From: JAEWWD01 sp964440115
GTDB taxonomy: Bacteria; Bacillota; Clostridia; Christensenellales; CAG-138
DNA: 7,772 bases
Direction: 5' to 3'
Assembly: GCA_964440115.1 (NCBI GenBank)
Contig: CAYTPV010000014.1
Coordinates: forward strand, 1 to 7,772
The notes beneath the pieces are model-generated. The model saw nothing but the letters and a program-made list of their open reading frames with translations, did no database searches and had not been told where the DNA came from. The translations under genes and the position numbers were made by a program. This document shows positions 1-5,807 of this stretch, in pieces; within the stretch, counting starts at the first letter, position 1; each line of letters begins with the position of its first letter.

Positions 1-258
1 GCGTCTGCGTGCCTGCCATGGGCGACTGGCCCATTGGCGGCATCGGCGGGCGCATGGGCTGTCCCGGCGTCTGCGGTCCAGTCATGGAGGGTCCAGCCTG
101 AGGCATAGGTGGACGCATCGGCTGACTAGGCGTCTGCGTGCCTGTCATGGGCGACTGGCCCATTGGCGGCATCGGCGGGCGCATGGGCTGACCCGGCATC
201 TGCGGTCCCGTCATAGAAGGTCCGGCTTGCGGCATAGGCGGACGCATGGGTTGACCCG
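1..258 (-). repeat. 129-bp in-frame tandem repeat, two copies
   Basis: Positions 1-129 and 130-258 align without gaps; by hand count about 14 of 129 bases differ, and the first 61 bases differ at only one position (16 versus 145). The unit is 43 codons and stays in frame with the minus-strand gene. Each unit has two half-units, both starting with (G/S)QPMRPPMP, one followed by QAGPSMTGPQ and the other by PMGQSPMTGTQT. A partial further copy is visible around 259-285. The array reaches the left edge, so the copy number is unknown. Confidence 0.93.
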
Positions 259-1186
259 GCGTCTGCGGCATCGGCGGGTTCTCCATGGAATCCTGCGGAA
301 TTGTAAATATGAACCCTCTCGGCTCATCGGGTTGATCTTCCCATTGCTCGTCAGTCTCCGACATCCAATCCATAGATTGCCCATCATTGTCTTCTTCCGT
401 ATCCGACATATCATCCTGATACATGTCAGATTTGATCCATTGATCCTCTGCGCCGCTCATATCTCGCTGCATTTCTTGCATCGGCATTTCTTGCATCGGC
501 ATTTCTTGCATCGGCATTTCCTGCATCGGCATATGCTGCATCGGCATATGCTGTGCCGGCGTTTGCTGCATCGGTGTTTGCTGCATCGGCGTCTGCTGCA
601 TCGGTGTTTGCTGCGTCGGCATTTGTTGAGTAGGCATTTGCTGAGTAGGCATTTGCTGCATTTGAGATCCCGGCATCTGCATGCCCGTTTGCGGAGGTAA
701 AACTGTCCCCTGACCGGATAGCATGGGCGACCCTGTTGACGGCATGTTGCGATTGCCCTGCTGGACGTATGGGGAGCGACGTTCAAAAACCGGTATAGCT
801 CTGCCTGCGGATGTAAGTGCTGCTGCCTGTGCCCTCGCCTGCTGTAATTCCGGGGACCCCGGCTGAGCAGCGCACATGCGAAGTCGGAGCATGGCGTTTT
901 CGAACGCTGCTTCCTGCCCCTTCACAGCACCGCAGCATATACAGGACCCGCTGCTGTTCATAGCTGCTACGCCATAGAGTATTTCATCGCTTTCGTGAGG
1001 CGTGCGTCCGTCCACAACTGCGCGGATGCCTTTATCCGTGAGTAAAAAGAGCTCCAGATCGTCTCGCGGCTGTCCGCTCCAGCGGACATTGACCTCCGCG
1101 TAGTCCCCCATGTATCGAACGCGCGCTATACCGCAATGCGTACCGTTCGCCTGATGCATGGAGATCATTACGACGCCTTGTTCCAT
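1..1186 (-). CDS. Unrecognised Met/Pro/Gln-rich repeat protein, 3' end missing
   Basis: I do not recognise this family. The frame is open from ATG at 1186 to the left edge (395 codons, no stop), preceded by a perfect AGGAGG (1193-1198) six bases before the start. Residues 1-105 look like a compact mixed domain with strand-like stretches (GIARVRYMGDYAEVNVRW, then LELFLLTDKGIRAVVDG) and a Cys cluster, CICC, at 82-85. Residues 106-140 are Ala/Gln-rich and probably helical. Residues 179-238 are twelve 5-residue repeats (MPTQQ, TPMQQ, MPMQE types). Residues 246-300 are acidic with three Trp. From about 303 on there are PMRPPMP-containing repeats. No signal peptide or membrane segment is visible, so it is probably cytoplasmic or deposited on an internal structure. 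A spore coat-like or other self-assembling structural role is conceivable from composition, but that is inference only. It is divergent from the dnaD operon. That the gene is real is well supported; its function is unknown. Confidence 0.88.
   Translation of the reverse strand, partial: MEQGVVMISMHQANGTHCGIARVRYMGDYAEVNVRWSGQPRDDLELFLLTDKGIRAVVDGRTPHESDEILYGVAAMNSSGSCICCGAVKGQEAAFENAMLRLRMCAAQPGSPELQQARAQAAALTSAGRAIPVFERRSPYVQQGNRNMPSTGSPMLSGQGTVLPPQTGMQMPGSQMQQMPTQQMPTQQMPTQQTPMQQTPMQQTPMQQTPAQHMPMQHMPMQEMPMQEMPMQEMPMQEMQRDMSGAEDQWIKSDMYQDDMSDTEEDNDGQSMDWMSETDEQWEDQPDEPRGFIFTIPQDSMENPPMPQTPGQPMRPPMPQAGPSMTGPQMPGQPMRPPMPPMGQSPMTGTQTPSQPMRPPMPQAGPSMTGPQTPGQPMRPPMPPMGQSPMAGTQT
473..652 (-). repeat. 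15-bp tandem repeat, 12 units, encoding pentapeptides
   Basis: Twelve uninterrupted 15-bp units encode, from N to C, MPTQQ x3, TPMQQ x3, TPAQH, MPMQH and MPMQE x4. Neighbouring units resemble one another more than distant ones, as expected if the array grew by local slippage or unequal exchange. Length change in steps of five residues would keep the frame. This is not the Pfam pentapeptide-repeat (A(D/N)LXX) fold: Met, Pro and Gln dominate and there is no central Leu/Phe. Confidence 0.95.
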
Positions 1187-1253
1187 AGCCTACCTCCTCT
1201 ATGCCGGGCCAGTCCCGTCCTGCACCTGCGGCGCCGGCGTATTGCTTTCCTTA

Positions 1254-1282
1254 TATATATGCGGCGCGCTCTCAGGTGACGA
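1254..1282 (-). promoter_or_regulatory. Possible sigma-A-type promoter of the minus-strand repeat gene
   Basis: On the minus strand a TCGTCA (1277-1282, 4 of 6 to TTGACA) is followed after 17 bp by TATATA (1254-1259, 4 of 6 to TATAAT) within a run of alternating A and T. It would give a leader of roughly 60 bases before the ATG at 1186. The match is weak, and a sporulation sigma factor using the same A/T run cannot be excluded. Confidence 0.3.
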
Positions 1283-1344
1283 TATTTTTTAAGAATAGGA
1301 TGCGAATGCGTAATTGTATTTGCGTGGCGTGTCAATGCGGGGCA

Positions 1345-1353
1345 TGGTATAAT
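1345..1353 (+). promoter_or_regulatory. Extended -10 promoter of the dnaD-dnaC-ispE operon
   Basis: A perfect TATAAT at 1348-1353 is preceded by TG plus one base (1345-1346), the extended -10 form, which can compensate for a poor -35. No good -35 hexamer lies 16-18 bp upstream (1325-1330 reads TGGCGT). Transcription would start near 1360, which rules out an in-frame ATG at 1352 lying inside the -10. Confidence 0.7.
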
Positions 1354-1357
1354 GAAG

Positions 1358-1373
1358 CAGGCCATGAGGCCTG
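1358..1373 (+). other. Inverted repeat at the expected start of the dnaD mRNA
   Basis: CAGGCC (1358-1363) and GGCCTG (1368-1373) form a perfect 6-bp stem around the loop ATGA. It begins four bases after the -10 box, so it could be a hairpin at the extreme 5' end of the transcript or a palindromic protein-binding site. No T-run follows, so it is not a terminator. Confidence 0.45.
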
Positions 1374-1423
1374 AAAGGAAGAGCTGTTTCATGCCCTGCC
1401 GTTTTGCACGGGAGGCGCTGCCC

Positions 1424-2578
1424 ATGGAGGCAACGCCTGTCGATAATCTTTTTTTGCTTGAATATATGCCTTCGGCAGACGGTACGCAGCTGCGCGTATA
1501 CCTGTATGGGCTTATGATGTGCCGTTACCCCGCATTCAGCGATGCCGCGATCGACGAAGCGCTCAGCCTGTCTTCCGAAGAAGTACTGCAGGCCTTTGCC
1601 TATTGGCAGCGGGAAGGCCTTGTGCGTATACTCTGCGCCGAACCGCTCGAAGTAGAATACGTTTCCCCCTCACAGCGAAACGCACAGCCCATACTCACAC
1701 CCGGCAAATATTATCCGCTCGTGCAGGCGGCGCAGCAGCTGTTCGCCCCGCGCACACTGCGCGCGACGGAGCTTCGTCTTCTGTACGACTGGGTAGAAGT
1801 GTACAATTTTGAGGAAAGCGCCGTGCTGGAGCTGATCTCGCATTGCCTGCACGCCAAAGGGCCGCGCGTGAGCATGTCGTATATGGACGCTGTGGCGCGC
1901 GCATGGGCTGAAGCCGGCGTTCGCACGGCGGAGGATGCGAAATCGCAGGCCGCCGCGCACGAAGAACTGACAAGCGGCGCCGCGATGATACTCAAGCGAT
2001 GGAACAAAAGCCGCCGCCCCACCCGGGACGAGCAGGAACTGTTTGAAAAATGGACAAAGGGCTGGGGCTTTACTTTAGAGGCGATGCTCGCCGCGTGTCC
2101 AGCCGTTACGAAGGCGGGCGATCCCAGCTTTAAATATCTCGATGGCATACTCGAACGCCTGTACCGCGAAGGGGCAACCTCTGAGGATGTCGTCTCGCGA
2201 TTGATGCATACGGAAGACGAAAGCGCCGAACTTGCGCGCGAGGCGTTCAAACGCATGGGCATGGGCCGTTCCGCACGCCCGCTTGAGCGCGCGCAGCTTG
2301 CGAGTTTTCTGGATGGCGGTATGCCTCTTGAAGTGCTGCTGTTTGCCGCGGAACAATCCGCGGGCAAGGAGCGGCCGTTCGGCTACGCGAAAGCACTGCT
2401 CAAAGAGTTTTCAGAAGCCGGCATAACCACAGCCGCCGCCGCGCAGGCGCATATGGAAGCACGCTCTAAGAGTCCGACCGGCGGCAAACGCGCGCAATCC
2501 GCTATGGACTACCCGCAGAAACGGTATTCCGAAGAGGAACTCAAGCACATATTCGTCAATCTGGACGAGGAGGCGTAG
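1424..2578 (+). CDS. DnaD domain protein (replication initiation/restart)
   Basis: DnaD/DnaB-family proteins act at primosome assembly in Bacillota, remodelling DNA and helping load the replicative helicase. In the 384-residue product, residues 1-80 resemble the N-terminal winged-helix part (NLFLLEYMPSADGTQLRVYL at 8-27). Three DnaB_2-like helical units follow at about 105-170, 188-252 and 272-338. Each ends with a Y-x3-hydrophobic...G-x-T/S pattern: SYMDAVARAWAEAGVRTAED (152-171), KYLDGILERLYREGATSEDV (237-256) and GYAKALLKEFSEAGITTAAA (320-339). A basic/acidic tail closes the protein (QKRYSEEELKHIF at 365-377). I chose ATG 1424 because GGGAGG (1410-1415) lies eight bases upstream. ATG 1391 with AAGGAAG is possible; ATG 1352 lies inside the promoter. 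The next gene starts one base after the stop. Three units rather than one or two is the notable point. Family call is firm; exact orthology to DnaD or DnaB of Bacillus subtilis is not claimed. Confidence 0.9.
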   Translation: MEATPVDNLFLLEYMPSADGTQLRVYLYGLMMCRYPAFSDAAIDEALSLSSEEVLQAFAYWQREGLVRILCAEPLEVEYVSPSQRNAQPILTPGKYYPLVQAAQQLFAPRTLRATELRLLYDWVEVYNFEESAVLELISHCLHAKGPRVSMSYMDAVARAWAEAGVRTAEDAKSQAAAHEELTSGAAMILKRWNKSRRPTRDEQELFEKWTKGWGFTLEAMLAACPAVTKAGDPSFKYLDGILERLYREGATSEDVVSRLMHTEDESAELAREAFKRMGMGRSARPLERAQLASFLDGGMPLEVLLFAAEQSAGKERPFGYAKALLKEFSEAGITTAAAAQAHMEARSKSPTGGKRAQSAMDYPQKRYSEEELKHIFVNLDEEA

Positions 2579-2579
2579 C

Positions 2580-3533
2580 ATGTCCCTGTCTGAAATACGG
2601 GCAGAATACGAGCGCATCCGCGCGCAGGAGCGCGAGGCGCTTTGCAAGCGCGTAGAGGAAGCCGCGGCGCTGCACCCCGATTTTCTTTCCATTGCCATCC
2701 GTCGGCGGGAAGCGGCGCTCTCAGTCGGTTCTGCCGTGCAAATGGGGCACAGCGCAGAGCAAGCCGCACAGACCGCACAGGCTGCGCTCCATGCGCTCGA
2801 CGAAGAAGAGCGCGCTTTGCTTCGCGTTATCGGGCTGCCGGAAGACTACCTGACTCTGCATTTCCAATGCGAACTATGCCGGGACACCGGCTATGTAGGG
2901 GATGTAAGACGTACGCCCTGCATTTGCATGCAAAAGCGTATGCTCGCTCATGCGAGGGCTACTTCGCAGGTCGACGAACGGGAGACATTCGAAACATTCG
3001 ATCAATCCATATACCCTTCAGAAGCGCAGCGAAGGCAAATGATGGCCGCGCGGCGGATCGCCGAACAATTTGCGGATACTTTCCCTCAGACGGGCAAGCA
3101 CAATCTGCTGCTGCTGGGTCAATCCGGCCTCGGAAAATCATTTTTGCTCAACAGCATATCAGCACGCGCGCTTACGCGAGGGATAGCGCTGCGTAAAGTA
3201 ACCGCCTACACGCTGCTTGATCACCTGCTTGCAGGTATTCGCCAGAACACAGACGGCGCAGGCCCGTTTTTATCTACGCCGCTGCTGCTTATCGATGATT
3301 TGGGTACAGAGCCCATGCTGCAGAATATCACGCTGGAATATTTGTTTTCCATACTCAATGAACGCCGCAACGCAGCGCTGCATACCGTGATTGCCAGCAA
3401 CCTTTCCGTTGAAAAGCTGCAGGAACGATATGGCGAGCGCGTGTTCTCGCGCCTTGTCAGCGCGGATGATACGCAGTTGCTGCAGTTGACCGGCGAGAAC
3501 CTGCGCCTTGTGCGCGCCCGCGAGGCTACATGA
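2580..3533 (+). CDS. DnaC/DnaI-like helicase-loader AAA+ ATPase
   Basis: The likely role is an ATP-driven loader that delivers the replicative helicase to DNA. In 317 residues there is an N-terminal charged helical region (1-85, helicase-interaction type), then a Cys cluster C97-x2-C100-x13-C114-x-C116 suggesting the zinc site found in DnaI-type loaders. The AAA+ domain follows: Walker A GQSGLGKS (180-187), Walker B LLLIDD (235-240), a sensor-1-like Asn274 in IASNL, and Arg residues in GERVFSRL (285-292) in the position of the arginine finger. IstB-type transposition ATPases share this fold, but no transposase lies nearby and the DnaD neighbour favours the replication role. GAGGAGG (2567-2573) sits six bases before the ATG, overlapping the end of the dnaD-like gene, which indicates cotranslation. 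The stop overlaps the ispE start by ATGA. Confidence 0.93.
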   Translation: MSLSEIRAEYERIRAQEREALCKRVEEAAALHPDFLSIAIRRREAALSVGSAVQMGHSAEQAAQTAQAALHALDEEERALLRVIGLPEDYLTLHFQCELCRDTGYVGDVRRTPCICMQKRMLAHARATSQVDERETFETFDQSIYPSEAQRRQMMAARRIAEQFADTFPQTGKHNLLLLGQSGLGKSFLLNSISARALTRGIALRKVTAYTLLDHLLAGIRQNTDGAGPFLSTPLLLIDDLGTEPMLQNITLEYLFSILNERRNAALHTVIASNLSVEKLQERYGERVFSRLVSADDTQLLQLTGENLRLVRAREAT

Positions 3534-4408
3534 CGATTGAAACAATGAACCGTCCGTTGACGCTTTATGCGCCCGCCAAGCTGAACCTGACTCTGGACGT
3601 GCTGTTTCGCAGACCGGACGGATATCATGAACTGGATATGCTCAATATCCGCATCGACCTCTGCGATGAACTGGAATTTACGTTAGCAGAAGACACCGTC
3701 GTTACATACGACGGAATGCCCGCGCCTGAAAACGACATCATACAAAAATCCATCCGTTTGTATGCGCAGCGTGCGGGAGTGGAAATAAACGCCCGCGTGC
3801 ATGTGCGCAAGCGTATTCCGTCCGAGGCGGGTCTGGGCGGCGGCAGCGCCGACGGCGCAGCGGTGCTGATGGCGCTTGAAAACATATTTGGGGCGCTCGG
3901 TCACTCCGCATTGGAGGAAGTCGCGCTTCAAGTGGGAGCGGATGTTCCCTATTGTCTGTATGATGTGCCCTGCCGCGCACGCGGCGTGGGAGAGCGGATT
4001 GAACCTGTTCCAATGCTAAAGACAGCACTTTGGTTTGTATTGCTCAAGCCCGATGCCGGTATTTCGACCGCCTCACTGTTTTCTGCGCTAAGTTTCCCCG
4101 TTTGTCATCCCCGCACGGAAGAAGCGATCCTTGCGCTTTCAGGCGCTGACGCCACGGCGCTTGGGCCACTGCTGATGAACGCGCTGCAAAGCCCGGCACA
4201 AATGCTCCTGCCTGAAATCGCCTCACTCACCGAACGACTGAAAACGGCCGGCGCATTGGGCGCATGCATGACCGGTTCCGGGTCGGCGGTATTCGGCTTA
4301 TTTTCATCCGAAACGGCGGCACGTGAAGCCGCTAATCGCTTTGCAGACATACCGTTTGTACGTGTTTGCCGCAGTCTTTCCGGGGATACTCGCATGATGG
4401 TCAAATAG
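3530..4408 (+). CDS. ispE: 4-diphosphocytidyl-2-C-methyl-D-erythritol kinase
   Basis: IspE is a cytoplasmic GHMP kinase that uses ATP to phosphorylate the 2-hydroxyl of CDP-methylerythritol in the MEP pathway to IPP and DMAPP. At 292 residues it has the usual length. Signatures in order: APAKLNLTLDV (14-24, with the conserved Lys17), RPDGYHEL (28-35), the glycine-rich ATP loop PSEAGLGGGSAD (97-108), GADVPYC (136-142, with the presumed catalytic Asp138), ARGVGERI (150-157), LKPDAGISTA (172-181) and MTGSGS (247-252). The ATG at 3530 shares ATGA with the preceding stop, so translation is probably coupled; only a weak GAGG precedes it. ATG 3545 is an in-frame alternative but has no ribosome binding site. 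It is the last gene of the operon and is followed by a terminator. Confidence 0.98.
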   Translation: MTIETMNRPLTLYAPAKLNLTLDVLFRRPDGYHELDMLNIRIDLCDELEFTLAEDTVVTYDGMPAPENDIIQKSIRLYAQRAGVEINARVHVRKRIPSEAGLGGGSADGAAVLMALENIFGALGHSALEEVALQVGADVPYCLYDVPCRARGVGERIEPVPMLKTALWFVLLKPDAGISTASLFSALSFPVCHPRTEEAILALSGADATALGPLLMNALQSPAQMLLPEIASLTERLKTAGALGACMTGSGSAVFGLFSSETAAREAANRFADIPFVRVCRSLSGDTRMMVK

Positions 4409-4417
4409 TGGGGGACA

Positions 4418-4442
4418 TTTTGCACATGGGCTGTGCACAAAA
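4418..4442. other. Inverted repeat of TTTTGCACA / TGTGCACAA
   Basis: TGCACA (4421-4426) and TGTGCA (4432-4437) are perfect complements around a 5-base spacer. Flanking T and A runs extend the symmetry with one bulged base. The arms also fit the DnaA-box consensus: TTTTGCACA (4418-4426) matches TTWTNCACA fully on the reverse orientation, and TGTGCACAA (4432-4440) matches TGTGNATAA at 8 of 9. It could therefore be a small hairpin after ispE or a divergent pair of binding sites. Confidence 0.4.
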
Positions 4443-4452
4443 GCATGTTGAC

Positions 4453-4488
4453 AAAAAGCGGTTGTTATACCGCTTTTTCTTCATTTGT
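4453..4488 (+). terminator. Rho-independent terminator after ispE
   Basis: AAAAAGCGG (4453-4461) pairs perfectly with CCGCTTTTT (4470-4478) around an 8-base loop, and the T-rich tail continues to about 4488. The A-run on the left makes it potentially bidirectional. It ends the dnaD-dnaC-ispE unit 45 bases after the ispE stop. The stem has only four G-C pairs, so it may be of moderate strength. Confidence 0.75.
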
Positions 4489-4634
4489 CATGGATTTGGC
4501 GTGTATATTTTGCATACATGCGCTCTATGAGGATTGCATATAAACGGAATGTATAGACAGGGGTTATACCATAGAAGTGCCGCGAAATCTATGTAAAATG
4601 TTTTTCGGTTCCGTATGTGGCGTTATGAGAAAAC

Positions 4635-4818
4635 TGTGCATATGCGATTGCGCCAGGTTGTGTATAACGGGGGGATTCTGCGGTAGTTTGGACACTAGCC
4701 TGTGCATAACTCTGTGTGTAATGTGGATAGATATGCGTATATGCATATATCGGAGCGCATATACAAGCGACTGCATATACAGTATGGCAGCCTGCAGAAT
4801 AAGCGAAATTGTGTATGG
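4635..4818 (+). promoter_or_regulatory. Cluster of DnaA-box-like TGTGNATAA motifs
   Basis: All are in one orientation: TGTGCATAT (4635-4643, 8 of 9), TGTGTATAA (4659-4667, 9 of 9), TGTGCATAA (4701-4709, 9 of 9), TGTGTGTAA (4713-4721, 8 of 9), TGTGGATAG (4722-4730, 8 of 9, containing the preferred TGTGGATA core) and TGTGTATGG (4810-4818, 7 of 9). Two full matches in under 200 bp are more than expected by chance, though the region's repetitive TGT/GCATA character raises the background. Whether DnaA binds here is inference. Confidence 0.35.
4739..4765 (+). promoter_or_regulatory. Possible sigma-E-like sporulation promoter for cwlD
   Basis: ATA (4739-4741), a 16-bp spacer and CATATACA (4758-4765) fit the sigma-E pattern ATA-N16-CATAnAnT except at the last base. 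In Bacillus subtilis cwlD is transcribed by sporulation sigma factors, which makes the match attractive. The region is rich in CATA words, so chance is a real alternative, and the leader would be about 165 bases. Confidence 0.25.
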
Positions 4819-4939
4819 GTGGGGCAAATGCATAGAAATATATAGGTTTTTTGCGAATACGATAGTATTGGAACGTCGCAGACACAGTTTTCGCTTCATC
4901 AAATCATACTTTCCAGTGCGCCGTAAGGGGGATGTAGTT

Positions 4940-5743
4940 TTGGAAAAACGCAGCAGACCCGCAAAGCTGTTTTTCGACTGGATGGGCATATTGCTGGCCA
5001 TCAGTCTGCTTACTCTGGCGCTGACCGGCGAATGGTCGCCTTCATCGTGGACGATGGTAAACGCACAGCCGCAGACGCAGGCGTTAACCGACTCCGGCGG
5101 CGTGCCGCTTATCGTGATCGACGCCGGACACGGCGGCAAGGATAACGGCGCAAGCAGCGCGAACGGCGTCCCTGAATCAGGAATTAACCTTGCTGTTGCC
5201 AAACTGGTGGAAAGCGGCCTGCGTGAAGCGGGGTTTGCCGTAAAGATGACACGCAGCGGCCCCGAAGCTTTAGCCGACAGCAAGCGCGAGGATATGCAGG
5301 CCCGCCGCGATATCATGCGCGCGGAAGGCGTGCAGGCGGTTGTTAGCATTCACATGAACAAATTCAGCGACAGCTCCATTCGCGGGCCAATGGCTTTCTA
5401 TATGAAGGGATCGCAGGCCGGTGAGGTGCTCGCAACATCCGTCATCACCGCTGTCTGTACGAAAATCGACCATCCCAGGCGCCCTGCCAACCCGGGAGAC
5501 TATTTTGTGCTGCGTGAAAGCACAGCGCCCGCGGTTATTATAGAATGCGGCTTCCTTTCCAACCCCACCGACGAAGCGCTGCTGCAGGACCCCCTTCACC
5601 AGCGCAAGCTCGCGGAGGGGATTGTGGCGGGAATTGCGGCTTATTTTGCAGCGGGAACCCTGACGCCTTCCCCTTCCCCTGCCGCATCCGCCGCACCTTC
5701 TGCAACACCGGCGGCAGCAAACAGCGGTGACGCGAGCCAATGA
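4940..5743 (+). CDS. cwlD: CwlD-like N-acetylmuramoyl-L-alanine amidase
   Basis: Amidase_3 zinc enzymes cleave the stem peptide from N-acetylmuramic acid. CwlD does so in the spore cortex as the first step to muramic delta-lactam. The 267-residue product starts at TTG 4940, eight bases after AAGGGGG (4925-4931). A membrane or signal anchor is at 10-28 (LFFDWMGILLAISLLTLAL). The catalytic domain spans 55-236: IDAGHGG with zinc ligand His64, the second ligand Glu79 in VPESGIN, His138 in SIHMN and catalytic Glu202 in IIECGFLSN. The short architecture of anchor plus amidase domain, with no SH3 or LysM repeats, and the AFYMKGSQAGEVLA segment resemble Bacillus CwlD (about 237 residues). A Pro/Ala/Ser tail (242-267) is extra. 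It stands alone between a terminator and the next promoter. A vegetative amidase_3 of similar shape is the alternative. Confidence 0.9.
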   Translation: MEKRSRPAKLFFDWMGILLAISLLTLALTGEWSPSSWTMVNAQPQTQALTDSGGVPLIVIDAGHGGKDNGASSANGVPESGINLAVAKLVESGLREAGFAVKMTRSGPEALADSKREDMQARRDIMRAEGVQAVVSIHMNKFSDSSIRGPMAFYMKGSQAGEVLATSVITAVCTKIDHPRRPANPGDYFVLRESTAPAVIIECGFLSNPTDEALLQDPLHQRKLAEGIVAGIAAYFAAGTLTPSPSPAASAAPSATPAAANSGDASQ

Positions 5744-5767
5744 CCAGCCTTTTCAATACTTTGCTCA

Positions 5768-5797
5768 TTGCCTGATGCCGCCACTTTGCCGTATAAT
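5768..5797 (+). promoter_or_regulatory. Sigma-A-type promoter of the panE-like/mrnC unit
   Basis: TTGCCT (5768-5773, 4 of 6 to TTGACA), an 18-bp spacer and a perfect TATAAT (5792-5797). Transcription would start near 5804, about 60 bases before the start codon, and right at the base of the stem-loop at 5808-5829. Confidence 0.7.
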
Positions 5798-5807
5798 ATT
5801 CTTAACT

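Larger units (their letters stand above)
4489..4939. other. Motif-rich, A+T-richer non-coding region upstream of cwlD
   Basis: Plus-frame translation of 4577-4939 is open but reads as a Cys/Ile/Met/Tyr-rich string unlike any protein, has no ribosome binding site, and lies upstream of a well-supported start at 4940, so I treat it as leader or intergenic DNA. It contains DnaA-box-like motifs (listed separately). It also has GTATATGC at 4737-4744 facing GCATATAC at 4757-4764, with a second GCATATAC at 4773-4780, and related GCATA words near 4512, 4536, 4639 and 4830. Base composition differs clearly from the neighbouring genes. I see no tRNA, no recognisable riboswitch and no credible small ORF. 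Confidence 0.6.

Noticed and set aside
473..652. CRISPR array
   Set aside because: Units are 15 bp with no spacers between them and they keep a reading frame; no cas gene is present.
227..700. Plus-strand frame encoding His/Leu/Arg repeats (LHRHF-like)
   Set aside because: It is the antisense reading of the minus-strand repeat arrays, with no ribosome binding site; the minus frame starting at 1186 has a perfect one.
457..786. Minus-strand frame encoding Cys/Lys/Arg repeats (KCRCKKC-like)
   Set aside because: It is an alternative frame of the same 15-bp array, lies wholly inside the supported minus-strand gene and has no start signal.
1352..1423. ATG 1352 as start of the DnaD protein
   Set aside because: This ATG lies within the TATAAT promoter element, upstream of the expected transcription start; ATG 1424 has GGGAGG at proper spacing.
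2580..3533. IstB-type transposition ATPase
   Set aside because: The fold is shared, but there is no transposase partner or terminal inverted repeats, and a DnaD gene lies directly upstream.
4448..4453. Perfect TTGACA as a -35 box for cwlD
   Set aside because: No -10 hexamer lies 16-18 bp downstream; the following bases form the terminator stem.
4905..4911. CATACTT as a sigma-G -10 element for cwlD
   Set aside because: No TGAATA-like -35 lies at suitable distance.
4577..4939. N-terminal extension of the amidase from ATG 4577
   Set aside because: No ribosome binding site, Cys/Met/Tyr-rich nonsense composition, and a membrane anchor plus ribosome binding site define the TTG start at 4940.
4564..5349. 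Long minus-strand open frame across the cwlD leader and 5' part
   Set aside because: It is antisense to the conserved amidase domain and shows no recognisable protein features or ribosome binding site.
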